From Acanthochlamys bracteata (Eukaryota > Streptophyta > Magnoliopsida > Pandanales > Velloziaceae): DNA of 64,000 nt. The translations under genes were made by a program, and so were the position numbers. The DNA lies in NCBI GenBank assembly GCA_019914995.1, contig CM034129.1:6895725-6959724 (forward strand), written 5' to 3'. This document shows, one piece after another, positions 24,300 through 36,791 of this stretch (position 1 is its first letter; the number at the start of each line of letters is the position of its first letter). The notes under the pieces are model-generated. The model saw only the letters and a list, made by a program, of their open reading frames with translations, had not been told where the DNA came from and made no database searches.

Positions 24300-27200
24300 T
24301 TTTTTAAAGAAAATTGAAACAATAATGAGAAAATAATGATAAATATGATATATGATAATTATAACTAGGATATTATATGTGATGGATATATAATTTACAT
24401 GATAGGCTAAGTCCGTATATAACATAAATATAATCTAATATTTATTCTCAAACTTATATTGGATCAAACAATATGAGTTTGTATAAAGATTCGAACATCT
24501 GAGGTGAGATAGAGAAGTAAGAATAGTCCAAAACGAAGGTGACGTGTTAAGGAATCATAACAACTTATACTCCTTATTTTGAAACTAATGTATAAAAAAA
24601 GAATAAAATACACAATTAGGGAAACGAATAGCCGGTTTTGTTGTCTTTGAAAAGGACAAAACGAATATACAAAAAATTACGAATCATATTGTAATCCAGA
24701 AGAGACGCAAAAAAGTTTTATGAGATGTTATACCAGATGAGGCAGATGATAAAATTAATGATAAGATTAATAAAGATAAAAATGGCTTTCACTCAAAATG
24801 TTAAGTAGAAGATAATAACAAAAGAGAACAACCATATTAAAGTATATGACTACTTACGTTCCGCTAAAATACAGTAAGGATTACAAAATAGTGTTATAAG
24901 ACTGCAAGTAGCCGAGAGATACTCGTGAGCACAAAAAACATGAATAAATTTTAATCATTATATTTAGCTAACCATGCGCAGTATGTGTGAATGTATTATG
25001 AATAGTAGGAAGTTTAGATCAAGATTTTAGTATAATGAGTTTAATTATTAATGAAATTCACATAAAAATTAATCATATTTGGAACAAGACATGTTCCTAA
25101 ATATCAAAATGAGCTAACTCAAAAATATTAGAAGTCATTGATAAAGTTTGACTAATAGTTATGGTTGCATATTTTGCAAATTTACAAACCGTTCATACAG
25201 ATAATGAAAAAAAAACTTGCTCATGAGCTCAACTACGGAATGAATTCATTAGATGAGATTTTGAAATATAAACTAACGTCTGTGCCATAGATAAGTAGTA
25301 AACGAAACCATAACAGTATAAATAAAATTTGAAAAAATAGAAAATGAAAGATGAGGAAACTCTAACGATACAATCGTCCCTTCTTGCAGGCATGATTAAT
25401 CTTTTGGTCGGTACTAAGATTATGTACAAATAGGTAAGAAAATTAAATAACAACAAGTCTATTTTCAAAAAAGCTATTGATAGAGACAATGTGTCAAGTA
25501 AGATACGGAACATGTAAAACACAAGTTAAACTAAAAAAGTTCAAAATTATAAATTCAGATCGAGGGATGGTCAATTAAGAGCCACCAGTCATACGTAATA
25601 AGAAAAACTGTGAAGGTAAAGATTTAATGTTAGATAATAACAATAGTTTAGAAATCATATGATGAGATGTACTAGAATCTAAAAATGAATAAAAAACATA
25701 ACAGAAAATATAGATAAGGCAGATGGATAGAAGCTGGCAAATACATATTGTTATTGAAACTAGAGCTCTATCTTGGCAAGATGATAAGAATATCTATTGA
25801 ATCATAGAAGGTATGCTGAATAGTGATTACATCATTTGCCTAAGCAACTAGATAGTAGGTAGAGGAGAAACCTTTCGTCTTTACTCGCTCTTGATATTGA
25901 TTAAAAATATAGATGAAGTTGAAAGCTATCATCTATATAATGTTATGACTTGTTGCAATGAGAGGGGAAGAACTATATTGCTAACGAGTAAAACATGTTA
26001 AGTAGAATGACTAGGTTTTTGATAGCTAGTGCAGGAAAGACGATGCAAAGTCTTGGTGATAGGAGCGTGCCATCCTTCCCCCTAAAGTGAAAGAGGAGGT
26101 ACTTGAACTCCCAACAAGAACTATAGAGAGCCGAAGTCAGGGCATGTACTAATATCAAAAGAGATCGCAAGCGAGACTCCTCGACAATAAGCTCAAAAAT
26201 AGTAGCACATACACTTATATATATTTTGTATGATCTAATTATTCAGCGATTGAAAATCTGGACACAAAGTTATGAAAAACTGATAAAGTGAAAACGTTGC
26301 TCATGACACGTACGAGCTTGTGTAGAGTATAAACTAAGACCTTCAAGCTTCAAATGCTCGAACCAATAACTTCACATCAATGTAGCTAATTTTTGAATAG
26401 TGTGATTGTCATATCTGCGGTCGAAATCTTTGTAAGGAATTGCTACTCGATAGCATCACTTGATTGAACAAACTTAATAGTCAAATGCTCACATAATAAT
26501 GCAACAATTAGAATATATTTGAAATTTGGAAAATTCTCTGCTCATTATAATCGAATCGATCAACAAAGGTAATGATGAATGGAACAATCTGCTCATTATA
26601 ATATTCCATAAATTTTGAGCGACTGTACTAATTTTGTTTTTAATTATAGTATAATTATCGATGAGAAATTATGCTGAATAGAGTTATCTAATTGATCAAA
26701 AAGACAAAGGTCATGAATACTGGTACTGATGGAGGCTACCATTTAGTCTAATCATGAGCAAAATGTAATGAAAAGTTAGTAGAGATCGGTAGAGAATTTA
26801 AAAAATGCTCTATAATATGCTCAGACATATGCATCATGAAATGATGAACTATAATTTGTATTAATTATTATTATTATTATTTTTTGTGTAGTTGAGCAAA
26901 TCTTAGGCGATGGCGCCGAATGCGATAAAGAAGAACAATCAGGCACAGTAGAGGCGAACCATTAAATGCGTGCGAGCAATCGGATGGCGGATGTGCTGAT
27001 GATATCGAGGTGTCAGAGACAATCGAGTGGCGTAGAGACGAACACAATGGCTGTTAATTGGCTAGGCAAAAGCGATGCGATCAGGCGCTGGGAAGCGAAG
27101 AGAAGGACAATGATGACAGCTGGTGGCAGCGAATGGTGAAAATTTTTTTTCTTTTTTTGGAAGATAGAAAAATTAACATATGATATTTAACAATCCGGTA

Positions 27201-27400
27201 GTTTGTCATAAAACAATTGGTTAGAAAATGAGGATAAATTAAATATGTGATAAATGATGAATATAATTAGAATTTTTTATGTAAAGAATATATATAATAC
27301 ATATAATTAGTCAGTCTCATAATATAACTTACGAGATCATGTAATAGAAGTTGTTAATGGAGATTCATGTTATTAAAAGTTGATTAATGAGAAATGACTT
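24300..27400. mobile_element. Decayed transposon-like stretch, family uncertain
   Basis: Base composition is less AT-rich than the flanks, and frames on both strands are heavily interrupted. A minus-strand stretch around 26380–26500 faintly recalls the end of a copia RNase H region, and a GC-rich segment at 26890–27140 recalls an LTR or leader region. Sequences near 24330–24450 and 27230–27330 look alike and could be old flanking repeats. I could not establish any boundary, so this is a weak call for an old, thoroughly broken LTR-type element. Confidence 0.25.
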
Positions 27401-27467
27401 TTCTAATACATGTTGTTGCTTAGATCATATTGATTTCAATGTCCAACCAATCATAATTAGAGTGCTT

Positions 27468-27675
27468 TTGAATTAGCGTTCCATAAAAATACTTCTATAA
27501 TTTTTTATTTAATATTTTTAATAAAATTTTTATAATATTATAATAAAATTTATTTAAAAATTTAAAAATTATAAAAAAGTTTTACATCATAGATTTTATT
27601 ATTAATTAATTTTATTTTTTAAAATAAACTAAAAATATTACTTACTTTAACAAATAATTTTTATAATCATAAATT
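27468..27675 (-). repeat. MITE-like element, AT-rich family, reverse orientation
   Basis: About 208 bp of A/T blocks between GAATTAGCGTTCCATAA and TTTATAATCATAAATT, in the block order of the 21785 copy. No clear target duplication. Confidence 0.35.
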
Positions 27676-27893
27676 ATGCTTCGACGGACCGGACGAAGAG
27701 TCCGTATATGACGTACTTTTTTTTAGATCTATGACAAGAAAAGAATAAACATCAAAATAAAAAATTTATACGAAGTCCTTTACAACAAATCCACAGCAAT
27801 TAATATAATTTTTTCAAAATTACAAACCATTATATGAAAAAGTTTAGAACTCCGGATATTTGTCGATGTACTCTATGTTAGATATTACGGGAG

Positions 27894-28150
27894 CATTTGA
27901 TTTGATAGTGTTTATAAAATAAAATTTTTTTGAAATAAAAAATATTTTTATTTTTTTTAAAAAATGAATTATATATTTTTTATTTTTAAAAAAATAATAA
28001 AAATATGTAATAAAAAAATTTTATTTAGTAGAATTTTTTTACACTATAAAAATTTTTAAATAAATTTTTTAAATACTTATAAAATATATATTAAAAAATA
28101 TAAAATAAAAAAAATTTAAAAAATTATTTTTAATAAGCAGCGCAAAACGC
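27894..28150 (+). repeat. MITE-like element, AT-rich family
   Basis: About 257 bp, from CATTTGATTTGATAGTGTT to TAATAAGCAGCGCAAAACG; the right end resembles GATAAGCAATTCCAAACG of the 10131 copy. It contains the same inner motif AATAATAAAAATATGTAATAA. Confidence 0.5.
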
Positions 28151-28159
28151 AGCCGATAT

Positions 28160-29500
28160 CTTATGAGAAAGATCAAATTTGTGTCTTTACGGCAAAACCT
28201 GTATGCTAAAACATAAAATTTTTATCTTTTAACATGTACATGCAACGACGTAAGGAAGGATTTAAATTTCTATTTAAAAAGATCCTCAGCTCTTTAGATT
28301 AAAAAGCACTCATGATTTGCGAAAGTTTATGGAGTCGTTTTATTTCAAAAAAATATTTCATAGCTTATTTTTAAAATATATTTTATCTTAAAAAAATTAT
28401 TTTTATAAGTACTTTTAAAAAATCATTCAACTTTATATAAACTACGACGCAGCTGATACTTAAAGTAAGTCAGATTATTCAACTTTTCAATATTTTTTTT
28501 CCCTCAATTTTACGCTGTGCTTGACCTTCACCTTATTTGTCTTTTGACAAGGTGTTAGGGACATGATTTGCAAGAGAATCATTTCACCAAATATTATTAA
28601 AAGCTACATATCGAATACATCATCTGTGATATTTAATCTTAAATAAATGGAGCCAAAATACTAGTAATTGTTTCTGCACTTCGCAAATAAGAAAATGTGT
28701 AATGATTAATTGGTGGAGAGTTTACTTGTTGATTTACTAATTGTGCAAGTTGAGATATTCGTGCATATTAAATGGTTGAATGATGAAATGATGTGGTCCT
28801 AACATTGTTTGATTGTTCATGAAAACGAGTGTATGATGGCTTGGTCCTGTTAATCAAGTAAAACAACACGCATCCTCCGTTTTCCGCATAATACAAATTT
28901 CCCAATTTTCCATCTTGACTTGAAGGAAATTTTCTTGAGATTTATACAATATACATTCTTCTATTAAGGATTTCTTGGCAAACCATGTAGGAATAATAAA
29001 TTTCAAAAGTTTATTTATGAGGGAAAATTATAGGTGTGTTTCTTTGAAGGAATTAAGCAGGACCATTCTTCATTTTTAAAAAAAAATTTCTTCCCTAAGA
29101 TTTGTTCTTTGTTTTCTTTAAATGTTTTCTTTTACTAAAGTTGAAAACGTAATTTACAATGAACACAGTGTAAGTTTTTCTGTTCATCAAATGGCAAGTT
29201 TACAAATCGGATACCAATAAAAAGCAATATTACCAGACCCGGATGTCAATTCGAAAAAGCTGTCGGGTTGACCCACTGGATTAATCTCGTTAGTTTCGAC
29301 ACTTTAATCAAAATTCGGATATCTTTTCGTTAGAGTTTTCAGCAAGAAATATTGCTTTGAGTCTCTGCTGATGAGTTATTTCTCAATGGCCAGATTCGGC
29401 CGATGAAGCTTTACTTCTTCTTCAACGCCCTCAGAAAACTCCTAGATCTCGATAACGAAGACGAAGATCAACAAACCCAACGTAACAACAGAAACAAACA
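28160..29500. other. Intergenic spacer
   Basis: AT-rich, with an A/T element-like run at 28320–28440 and a GGATC/CCGG-type repeat fragment at 29230–29330. Nothing else recognised. Confidence 0.4.
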
Positions 29501-29790
29501 AGCAGATAGACAAAGGCGCGAGATTACGGACGGCTACCTGAAGATTGTGATGATCAGTCTACACACATCATGGAGAAACTCCGAAAACGGTACAGATCCG
29601 AGAAGCAGCAAATGATGATTACGCCGAACTGGGCTTTTTCCTACGTTTCTTTTCGGAAGATGGATCTAATAGAACAAGGCTCAAATTTGAATTTTGCATC
29701 TATTCCTATTATTATACCTATTTCTGCTACACTTTTGATTGTTCCGGCGGCAAAGTCGTACCTTATTTCTGCCGTCTCCTCCATCTTCTA
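29500..29790 (+). pseudogene. Trihelix-type transcription factor remnant
   Basis: An open frame from 29570 encodes MEKLRKRYRSEKQQ and then WAFSYVSFRKMDLIEQG. This is the last third of a plant trihelix (GT/Myb-like) DNA-binding domain, where the usual pattern is a basic helix with a KLRKRYRxEKQ core, a W-x-x-F-x-x-M aromatic helix and a conserved MDxxE end. The earlier two helices are not found in the same frame upstream; the bases just before (29403–29569) are open only in another frame and do not match. After the match the protein turns into hydrophobic sequence with no trihelix likeness. I read it as a decayed or captured host-gene fragment, not a working gene. The match is by memory of the family. 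Confidence 0.4.
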
Positions 29791-29799
29791 AAGAAAAAG

Positions 29800-31500
29800 A
29801 TGAAGATGAAGTGGAAGATATTCGATATTTCAACTAAACTTGTAATATCCATAAAATATTACAAATACAAAACATATCTGCAACATTTTACAACTGCTTT
29901 CCTACCAATTAAATTTCACCGCCTGTCTATCAACATCAGCTCTGATCATATTACCGTGGTGGTCGGGGACTTCAACGGAAGGCTAGTTGGTAATGTAATT
30001 CACGAGGTGTTCACCAGTAGTAGAGTCGTCAACAAGAGGAGGAGATGCAGAAAAGAATTGTGACGACGGTGAGGAGGAAGGCGGCTGAGAGAAATAAATG
30101 CCAAAAGAAGTTGACGATGGCGAGGAGGAAGACAACCGAGAGACGCAAAGGCCAGAAAAAGTTGTCGACGGAGGAAATCGAAGGGCCAGTGAAGATGAAG
30201 TAAACCAATGCTGCGGTAAATGCGGCTGCACCAGCGAGAAAAAACCGAAAGTAGAAAAGTCTATGATGAAGTGCAGCCATTGTTGGCCAGCTAGGTAAAG
30301 CTTTCTTCCGGGCATCATTTGAGTTCTTGCCAGAATTAATTAGCTCGATAAGATTGTTATTGAGCTTAGCTGTGTCGGCGGGTGAAACTCCGGACTAGAC
30401 TGATTCTGCTTGTGTTGCCAGCCTGTTTCGGCGACAGTAATATCTACGTTGGCGTAGTTAAACTTTTTCATTATCTAAATATTGCATCGAGTTTGTTGTA
30501 GTAGAAAAAAAATCCTCCGCAGATGAATTTATCCGGCTTCATCTAATAGCCAGTGACTATGTGTGCTTTGCCTCTCCGTTGTCTCTTGCCGGTGATCCGA
30601 TAAATAATTGAAACGATCCGATACGGTGGCCGGATTGTTAGTTTTTAATCGGACCTGATCGGTTCATATCTGACTACACTAATACCGTACTATTATTTTT
30701 TCTGTTAAATGAGATTCAACTTTTTTATCCAGTTCTATAATTTTCAGGTGTTTTGAATTGTTTAAAATTTAATTTTTTTAATTTAAAAAAATGAAATAAT
30801 CTTTTTTAATTTAAAATATAATTATAATATAAAACTTTATGGTATATAATTTATTTATATTTAAAATATTAATAAAAGCTTATATAATATATAAATTTTT
30901 AAAATATAAATATAAAAGTAAATATTATTTTTATTTAAGAAGCACTAAATGTCCGGCATTTTTTGTTCTTCTGATTTTTTTCTCTTTCTTTCTTTCAACA
31001 ATATATAATAATGCATTCGGTACCAAAATATTTTCTCTTATTTTTTGTTCTAATTTAATACTTTCTCTCTTCATAAGTTCTTCCACTGTTTTCTTTAGAA
31101 GAAATAAATAATAATATAATAATGTGTTGTGTATTAGAATTGTTGTGCATTGGTAATATTTGTATTACGTTGTGGGTCACACAAGTCTGCATGTGGTGAG
31201 GTGGGTCTTGATCACAAGTATTGTTCCCTGAACGAGACTCCTCTCAACTTGATTATTCCCTTTTCTTTTATATTTCTATACGCAATTTATTCGGTAGTCG
31301 ATATTATAATTATTCAAACATATTATTTGATAGAGTGAGCACTCTCAGGTTGTTATTAATTTCTTCTTTTTTTTCTCCATAAAGAAAGAGAAGGTAGTTT
31401 TTAATAATTGGTAATTTTGTTCTTTTTTTTTTGGGTTTCTGTTTTGTTATATGGAATCATCATGGATTGGTTAATATATATATATTAGGAGAAGGAGAAT
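29800..31500. other. Spacer upstream of the PP2C gene
   Basis: The part at 29980–30300 is GC-richer with open frames on both strands (Glu/Lys-rich on plus, Ser-rich on minus) caused by GAGGAxGA-type repetition; I see no domain in either. The part at 30590–30660 belongs to the dispersed GATCCGATAC/CCGG-type repeat. The 31100–31500 part is probably the promoter region of the next gene. Confidence 0.4.
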
Positions 31501-31559
31501 AACAAAGAGTGTTACATGTTTATTTTCTTCTTCTTCTTGGTTTCAATTTCTTTCTTCTT

Positions 31560-32705
31560 CGTGTTCTTCGCAACAGAGATCAACAAAAGTCAACGACAGA
31601 ATTTCTCAAGCTGATCAACAATGCCATTTTCCTTCTGCTTCAACCAAGTAAGATAACAATCTTCTTCCCTCTCTCTCTCTTCCTCACCAATCGTTAAGTC
31701 TTATTTAGAGGAACGATTTTGATGTTGTTCTTACTTGAAATTAGAACGATCTTGATTTTGTTCTTACTTGAAATTAAGTCGAAACTTTTTCTTCTTAGGT
31801 TTGTTGAAATTCGTTCTTTCCTGTGAGCCATTTAGTTGCTTTAGGTCTTTATAACATGTGTACGTGTATCATCTTGTTACCTGAAATATTTTGAAGTTTT
31901 AGGTTCATGCCAAACTTTTACAGGCTCAGCTTTTACCCTTTCTAGCCGTTTCTGATTCTAAAATTTGACTTCCTCTTTTGGTTTATTGCAAAGGTCCTTC
32001 TGATGCTAAATAGCTCTTGAACTTATTAGTTTGGAATCACCTCAAGGAATATTGATTGGGGTTTGGGTTATGGATAATTGTTGTTTGACAAATCCTAAGT
32101 TTGATTTCTTTTATGGCTGATTTCTTTTGTTTAACTCAAGCTCCTAAGTTTCTTTAATCTATAGGTGACATTACCTTAACCACGGATGATTAGAGCAGAT
32201 TATCAACTAAAACAGATGGCGTTGTTGAGTGATCATGGAAGCAGTGATACTTCTAATCTGTTTGGTTTTGCGATATAAACTTGATTATTTTCCTTGTTTT
32301 GCGTTGAACAAACAAATTTATTGCTGTCAGTTAATTTCTTCAACAAAATATATACATGGAACAGTTTCCAAAGTCGTACACGATGGGTTCATTCCTTAGG
32401 AGGAAGACCTGCTTTTCTTTGGCAGGTGAATTTGTTAGCTCTGAAGTTGTCCTTTCTGTTTATTCTTTTACTAAATTCAACAATACAATTACAACTGTTC
32501 TTTGTTTCATGAAAAAAAAAACAAACATTTTGCTCCACGACTGTTATATCTTTTTCTCTTCTTCCGATTCTATTGCAGGTGCTCTTTTAATTGGCATTAT
32601 ATGTCCAAAGTTTTGTGTATAGGTTGGATGTAGTTAAAAAGTTGAGAAGCATTTCCAACTCCTCAGAATAGGCAGAGCTTCTTTTGTCTCCAAAGCTAAA
32701 GCACG
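31560..32705 (+). other. Probable spliced 5' leader of the PP2C gene
   Basis: A good donor (CCAAG then GTAAGA, cut at 31647/31648 or one base earlier) follows a purine/pyrimidine mixed segment typical of a leader exon, and a strong acceptor (CTATTGCAG, ending 32578) precedes the coding start by 127 bases. A leader exon at about 31560–31647 joined to 32579–32705 is the simplest model. The leader exon contains a short upstream ATG (MPFSFCFN). This is inference without transcript data. Confidence 0.4.
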
Positions 32706-34585
32706 ATGGAGGAATTTGGTGATAGTTTGACTTCTCCAAATGAACTTAATGTCAGCTTTGGCTTTCAATGCAATGCTTCTGAGAGCCTTTCTTTTAAAGA
32801 GGATTGCATGTTTGAGTTATCTTCTGATACCCGGATACAAGAGTCTACTATCAGGATGAGGAGCAGCTCATTTTCTTGCCTATGTGGTGCCGCACTCAGT
32901 GCCAATTTCACTTTAGCAAACACAAAAATCTGTAATGGTCTTTTTTCTGAGGAAATTCTTCCTAATCTTGACTCTCCAAAGTCATTTCGAAGGCTGTCAT
33001 CTTCTCCATCCCTTTCAAGGTTAGACTTGCTTCCATCTTCTCACAATAGCATATCAACCATGGGTGTTAGTTCTACAGATAGTGATATTGTAGAAAGTAG
33101 TAAAAGTCTGTGGAAACCAATGAGTGCACCTACAAGAATGGAGTCATCAAGCTTTCTAAATGTCCAAGATCTACAGATGGCAGGTGGAGCTGCTGGGGAG
33201 GACCGTGTGCAAGCTGTATGTTCAGAGGCAGATGGGTGGTTATTTTGTGGAGTTTATGATGGATTCAATGGGCGGGATGCTGCTGACTTTTTAGCTGTGA
33301 CATTATATGAAAACATTGTGTTCTATGTGCATCTTTTGAAATCACAAATGAAGCAGCAAGCTTTATCTTGTGTTCCTAATCATAAAAGCATAGCCCAAGG
33401 CACTGTCAGGAGTCAACTTTCATTGGATCTTAGTATTGGAACAGAAGACGAACTTATTGATACCCTATCTTCTTCTGATTCATTTCGCCGTGGTGTATTG
33501 GATTGTCTTTCTCGATCATTGGCACAAGCTGAGAATGACTTTATGAATATGGTTGAACTGGAGATGGAAGAACGTCCTGACCTAGTGTCAGTTGGATCAT
33601 GTGTATTGACTGCGCTTCTTCATGGAAGCGATTTATATGTTCTGAGTTTAGGTGATAGCAGAGCAGTTCTTGCTACATGGAATGAACATGATAATGATTT
33701 GCTCCAAGCTGTCCAATTGACTGAAACTCATACAGTGGATGATGAGACTGAATACAAAAGAATCCTTGCTGATCATCCAGATGATCCTTCGCCTGTCGTT
33801 CGAGGAAAATTAAAAGGGAAGTTGAAATTGACACGTGCAGTTGGTGTTGGTTATCTGAAGAAGGTATTTTCCAACTTTGTGCTTTTGAGAACATATTTTA
33901 TCTCCAAATTCATTACCATAGTTAACTTTTGTTATTTCTTAACAGAGTAAGTTCAATGATGCACTCATGGGTATTCTTCGAGTTCAGAATTTGTGCAGTC
34001 TACCATATGTTACTACCGAGCCTTTTACCCTGAGTCACAGGGTTTCAGAGAACGATCTGTTTGTCATCTTGGGTAGCGACGGGCTTTTTGATTTCTTCTG
34101 CAATGATGAAGTTGTGAAGCTTGTTTATAAGTTTATCCAAGAAAACCCATTTGGTGATCCTGCAAAGTACCTCGTTGAACAGCTTGTCTGCAGAGCTGCA
34201 GAGAATGCAGGTATTTGGCTCAAATTTGATTCTCTTTGAGCATTAATACATTAATTGTAACTTGGATATTCGAGAGCATTTAGAAATTTGACGGCTTAAA
34301 GTTGAAATGGAAGTTTATTTTTATTCAACCACAAAAGTATCACATATGGCATCTTACCAATTTTGTAAGGTTCTCTGTGCAATAAAAATGTTATTTAGAA
34401 ACAATCCGTCACATTTCATTTGTTCGTTATTTTGCTTATCAGTTTGATCCGTCACAGGGTTCAGTATTGAAGAGTTGATGAGCATTCCACCTGGAAGGAG
34501 GAGAAAGTATCACGATGATGTTACTGTTATCGTGATCATCCTTGGGAATAAGCAGCGGACGTCAAAGGCATCATCATCATTATAG
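32706..34585 (+). CDS. Protein phosphatase 2C, POLTERGEIST-like clade (PP2C40-like)
   Basis: A Mg/Mn-dependent Ser/Thr phosphatase. Three exons, 32706–33863, 33946–34210 and 34458–34585, join in phases 0 and 1 to give 516 aa. The Ser-rich N-terminus (1–155) is probably regulatory and disordered. PP2C motifs in order: GAAGEDRVQAV (about 161–171), YDGFNGRDAADF (184–195, the POL-type form of the DGHGG metal motif), GSCVLTALL and LSLGDSRAVL (298–322), LTRAVGVGYLK, ILGSDGLFDFF (427–437, metal-binding Asp) and HDDVTVIVIIL (493–503, metal-binding Asp). All metal-binding aspartates are present. POL/PLL proteins act in stem-cell and leaf development signalling at the plasma membrane; that this member does so is not shown, and its N-terminus lacks the MGNG-type acylation start of POL and PLL1. 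The nearest Arabidopsis relative by memory is probable PP2C 40. Confidence 0.88.
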
Positions 34586-35799
34586 TTGTATGCTGTATTT
34601 ATATCGCATGTACCGTTAGAACTGGTTAGTGTTTAATATGATAGATTGTGTTGCATAATTATCATATGATTGGTATGTGAAGACTCATTTCCAATTAAGT
34701 AATTAAGATTAGAATTTTTGGCACTGTATGTAACTGAGTAATGCTTTGGATAAAAGAGGGGTTCTTACCAGAATAAAATTTTGGTAATAGGTAATAAGAT
34801 TGATCGTTTGAGAATGGGCATGGAATTTTCTTTACTAGTGAGTTGTGGATTCATTTATCCTGCTAACATTCAACTTGTTTATATGGATGTATGCTCTGTA
34901 GATAATCTCACTGAGTAATATATATATATAATGAAGTTGAGATCTATTCTAAAGACGCATGATCAGTAAGTGTGGTTCATTTTGTTACATATTTGTTTTC
35001 ATTATTTGAAAATTTACTTTATGTGGAATAGACTTTTTTAATGCTTGTGATATATTTTGGGGAACGACATTAAGCTCCTGTATGAAGAAGCTAGCTTTAA
35101 TAGCAATGGACTAATAAGTAAACTACTTCCTGTGGCTCTCATGACGACTGTTAGTTTACTGAGCCTTCCATGACGACTTCGAATAGGGGAATAATTTGCT
35201 TCCCAATATTTTCATCTACCTCCTCAGAAGACAACGGAAGGCAACTAACTCGTGTCAACTGATTGTTTTATTATTATTTTTAAATATCATCTCTTACATG
35301 TCTCCTTACAACTGTGTGAGTTTTATCAAAATCTATGAACGTTTCTAGAAAAGAATTCCAAATTGAGGCAAAACACCCTTTTCTTCCTTGCAATTCGCTA
35401 TAACGCTTAACGAAAGAGACCGTTTCTTTGGTATTGTTCCTTCTGCGTTAAGGTTTGATTTCACAAACTGAAAATTCCAACAATCCAAGATCCTTCTCCA
35501 AGGTTATCATCGTTCATAAGATTGAAGATTGCTAAAGACAAATATTGTTGCACAAATGTGTGTTCATCATTTACGCCCATCTGCCTTCCATAGGAATTAT
35601 GTCACCTGTCGCAATGTCTGCCCTCAAAACCAAAACCACAATTCAAAACCAGAAAGGAGAAAACGCATACCACAAACTTATCCAACCTTATTTAGCACTA
35701 TAAGTATATTTCAAAAATCCAAAACGTTTCTTATCATTTTCATTTCTCCTGTTTCTTCAACAGTCTTCTTCCTATGCATATTGAAGTGCAGGGGAAAAG
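34586..35799. other. 3' flank of PP2C and upstream region of the next small gene
   Basis: The first 150–350 bases are likely the PP2C 3' untranslated region. The rest up to about 35380 holds nothing I recognise. An acceptor-like TTGAAGTGCAG (ends 35791), nine bases before the next ATG, suggests the small gene has a leader intron. Confidence 0.4.
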
Positions 35800-36024
35800 A
35801 TGGATGTTTTCATTTCAGAAGACTATGTGAACAAACGCCAGGAGAGTAAAAATCTAAGAAGGCAACAACAGCTTCTGGAAACCAATCTGCCAAAAGAGGC
35901 AACATATACAACTCCACAGAAGACCAATGCTTCTCCTTCTGCTACATTTAGATCTTTGGCAGACGACAGAAGAGTTGTTGAATATACTTGGTTCAATAGT
36001 CCCTTGGACTGCTTCACACCTTGA
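35800..36024 (+). CDS. Small conserved plant protein (MDVFISEDYV type), function unknown
   Basis: A 74-aa single-exon protein. The N-terminus MDVFISEDYVNKRQ is characteristic of a family of short, uncharacterised angiosperm proteins that start MDVFxxEEYVxxR, have a variable basic or Ser/Thr-rich middle, and end with an aromatic-Cys-Phe tail; here the tail is WFNSPLDCFTP. There is no signal peptide, membrane segment or known catalytic motif. The start is fixed by the conserved N-terminus. Neighbours are PP2C upstream on the same strand and the 3' end of TDP1-beta facing it 770 bases away. The match is by memory of the family; the role is unknown. Confidence 0.65.
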   Translation: MDVFISEDYVNKRQESKNLRRQQQLLETNLPKEATYTTPQKTNASPSATFRSLADDRRVVEYTWFNSPLDCFTP

Positions 36025-36791
36025 TAAACTATTCTGCAAGTGGATGTAGTTTGTGGTTCAAATTTCAACTGCTTAGTGATATCAGAAAGCTTAACGCTAG
36101 TAGTTCGCCCACATGTTTCAGTTTTGAAACCCTGTAGCTACCTGTTTCTTCATCATATCAAGTGGATTTGCATCTTACCTTTGAAGTTGGAAGCCTGTTT
36201 ACACACTGAATTCCTCAAGTAGATTGCTAAACGAATGTAAGATGGCCTCAGCACAAAGAGCTAGAATCTGAACAGTTTCTTAATGGATTCTAGAGAGCAA
36301 ATACTACGAATACAAACACAACCTTGGCACTCATCTTCTGTCTGTAGGAGACACTGCAGCAAACTCTACAAAATTAGGTTACATGGGATGAAAAAGAACT
36401 CAACAATTTTTATTCTCTGTGATCTCAACTTTATCTTCTTTTACAGAATTATGTGGTCTGTACATTTATTATCTAAACTTGGATCTCTGAAAAGTCTACA
36501 CTCGAGGCTAAAAATATATCCTAAAATCAAATAACAATGATGACCTCTGTGCTGTCCTCTTTTCTAAAAATAACATGGATATTGAAAACATTATTCTACC
36601 TACCTTTTTTAGCTAGATACTAATCTCAGGTCTGATGCTCTCAGATTGTAATGCACCTCAAAGGAACCTTAATCAACAAGGGTCATAGTTTCTTTTATTT
36701 TGAAGCAATTTCAGAGAATCCTTAAGATCAGTTTTTTAAAACTTATTCAGCAAGGCGTGGTGTGAAAGAGTGAATGGAATTCAGCACGCGA
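36025..36791. other. Convergent 3' flanks of the small gene and TDP1-beta
   Basis: No coding sequence supported. Likely holds the 3' untranslated regions of both facing genes. Confidence 0.45.

Noticed and set aside
26890-27140. Host coding exon in the GC-richer stretch
   Set aside because: All frames are interrupted and no protein family is recognisable.
29983-30318. Ser/Pro-rich minus-strand frames and Glu-rich plus-strand frames
   Set aside because: Caused by a GAGGA-type repetitive stretch; no start context, domain or splice support.
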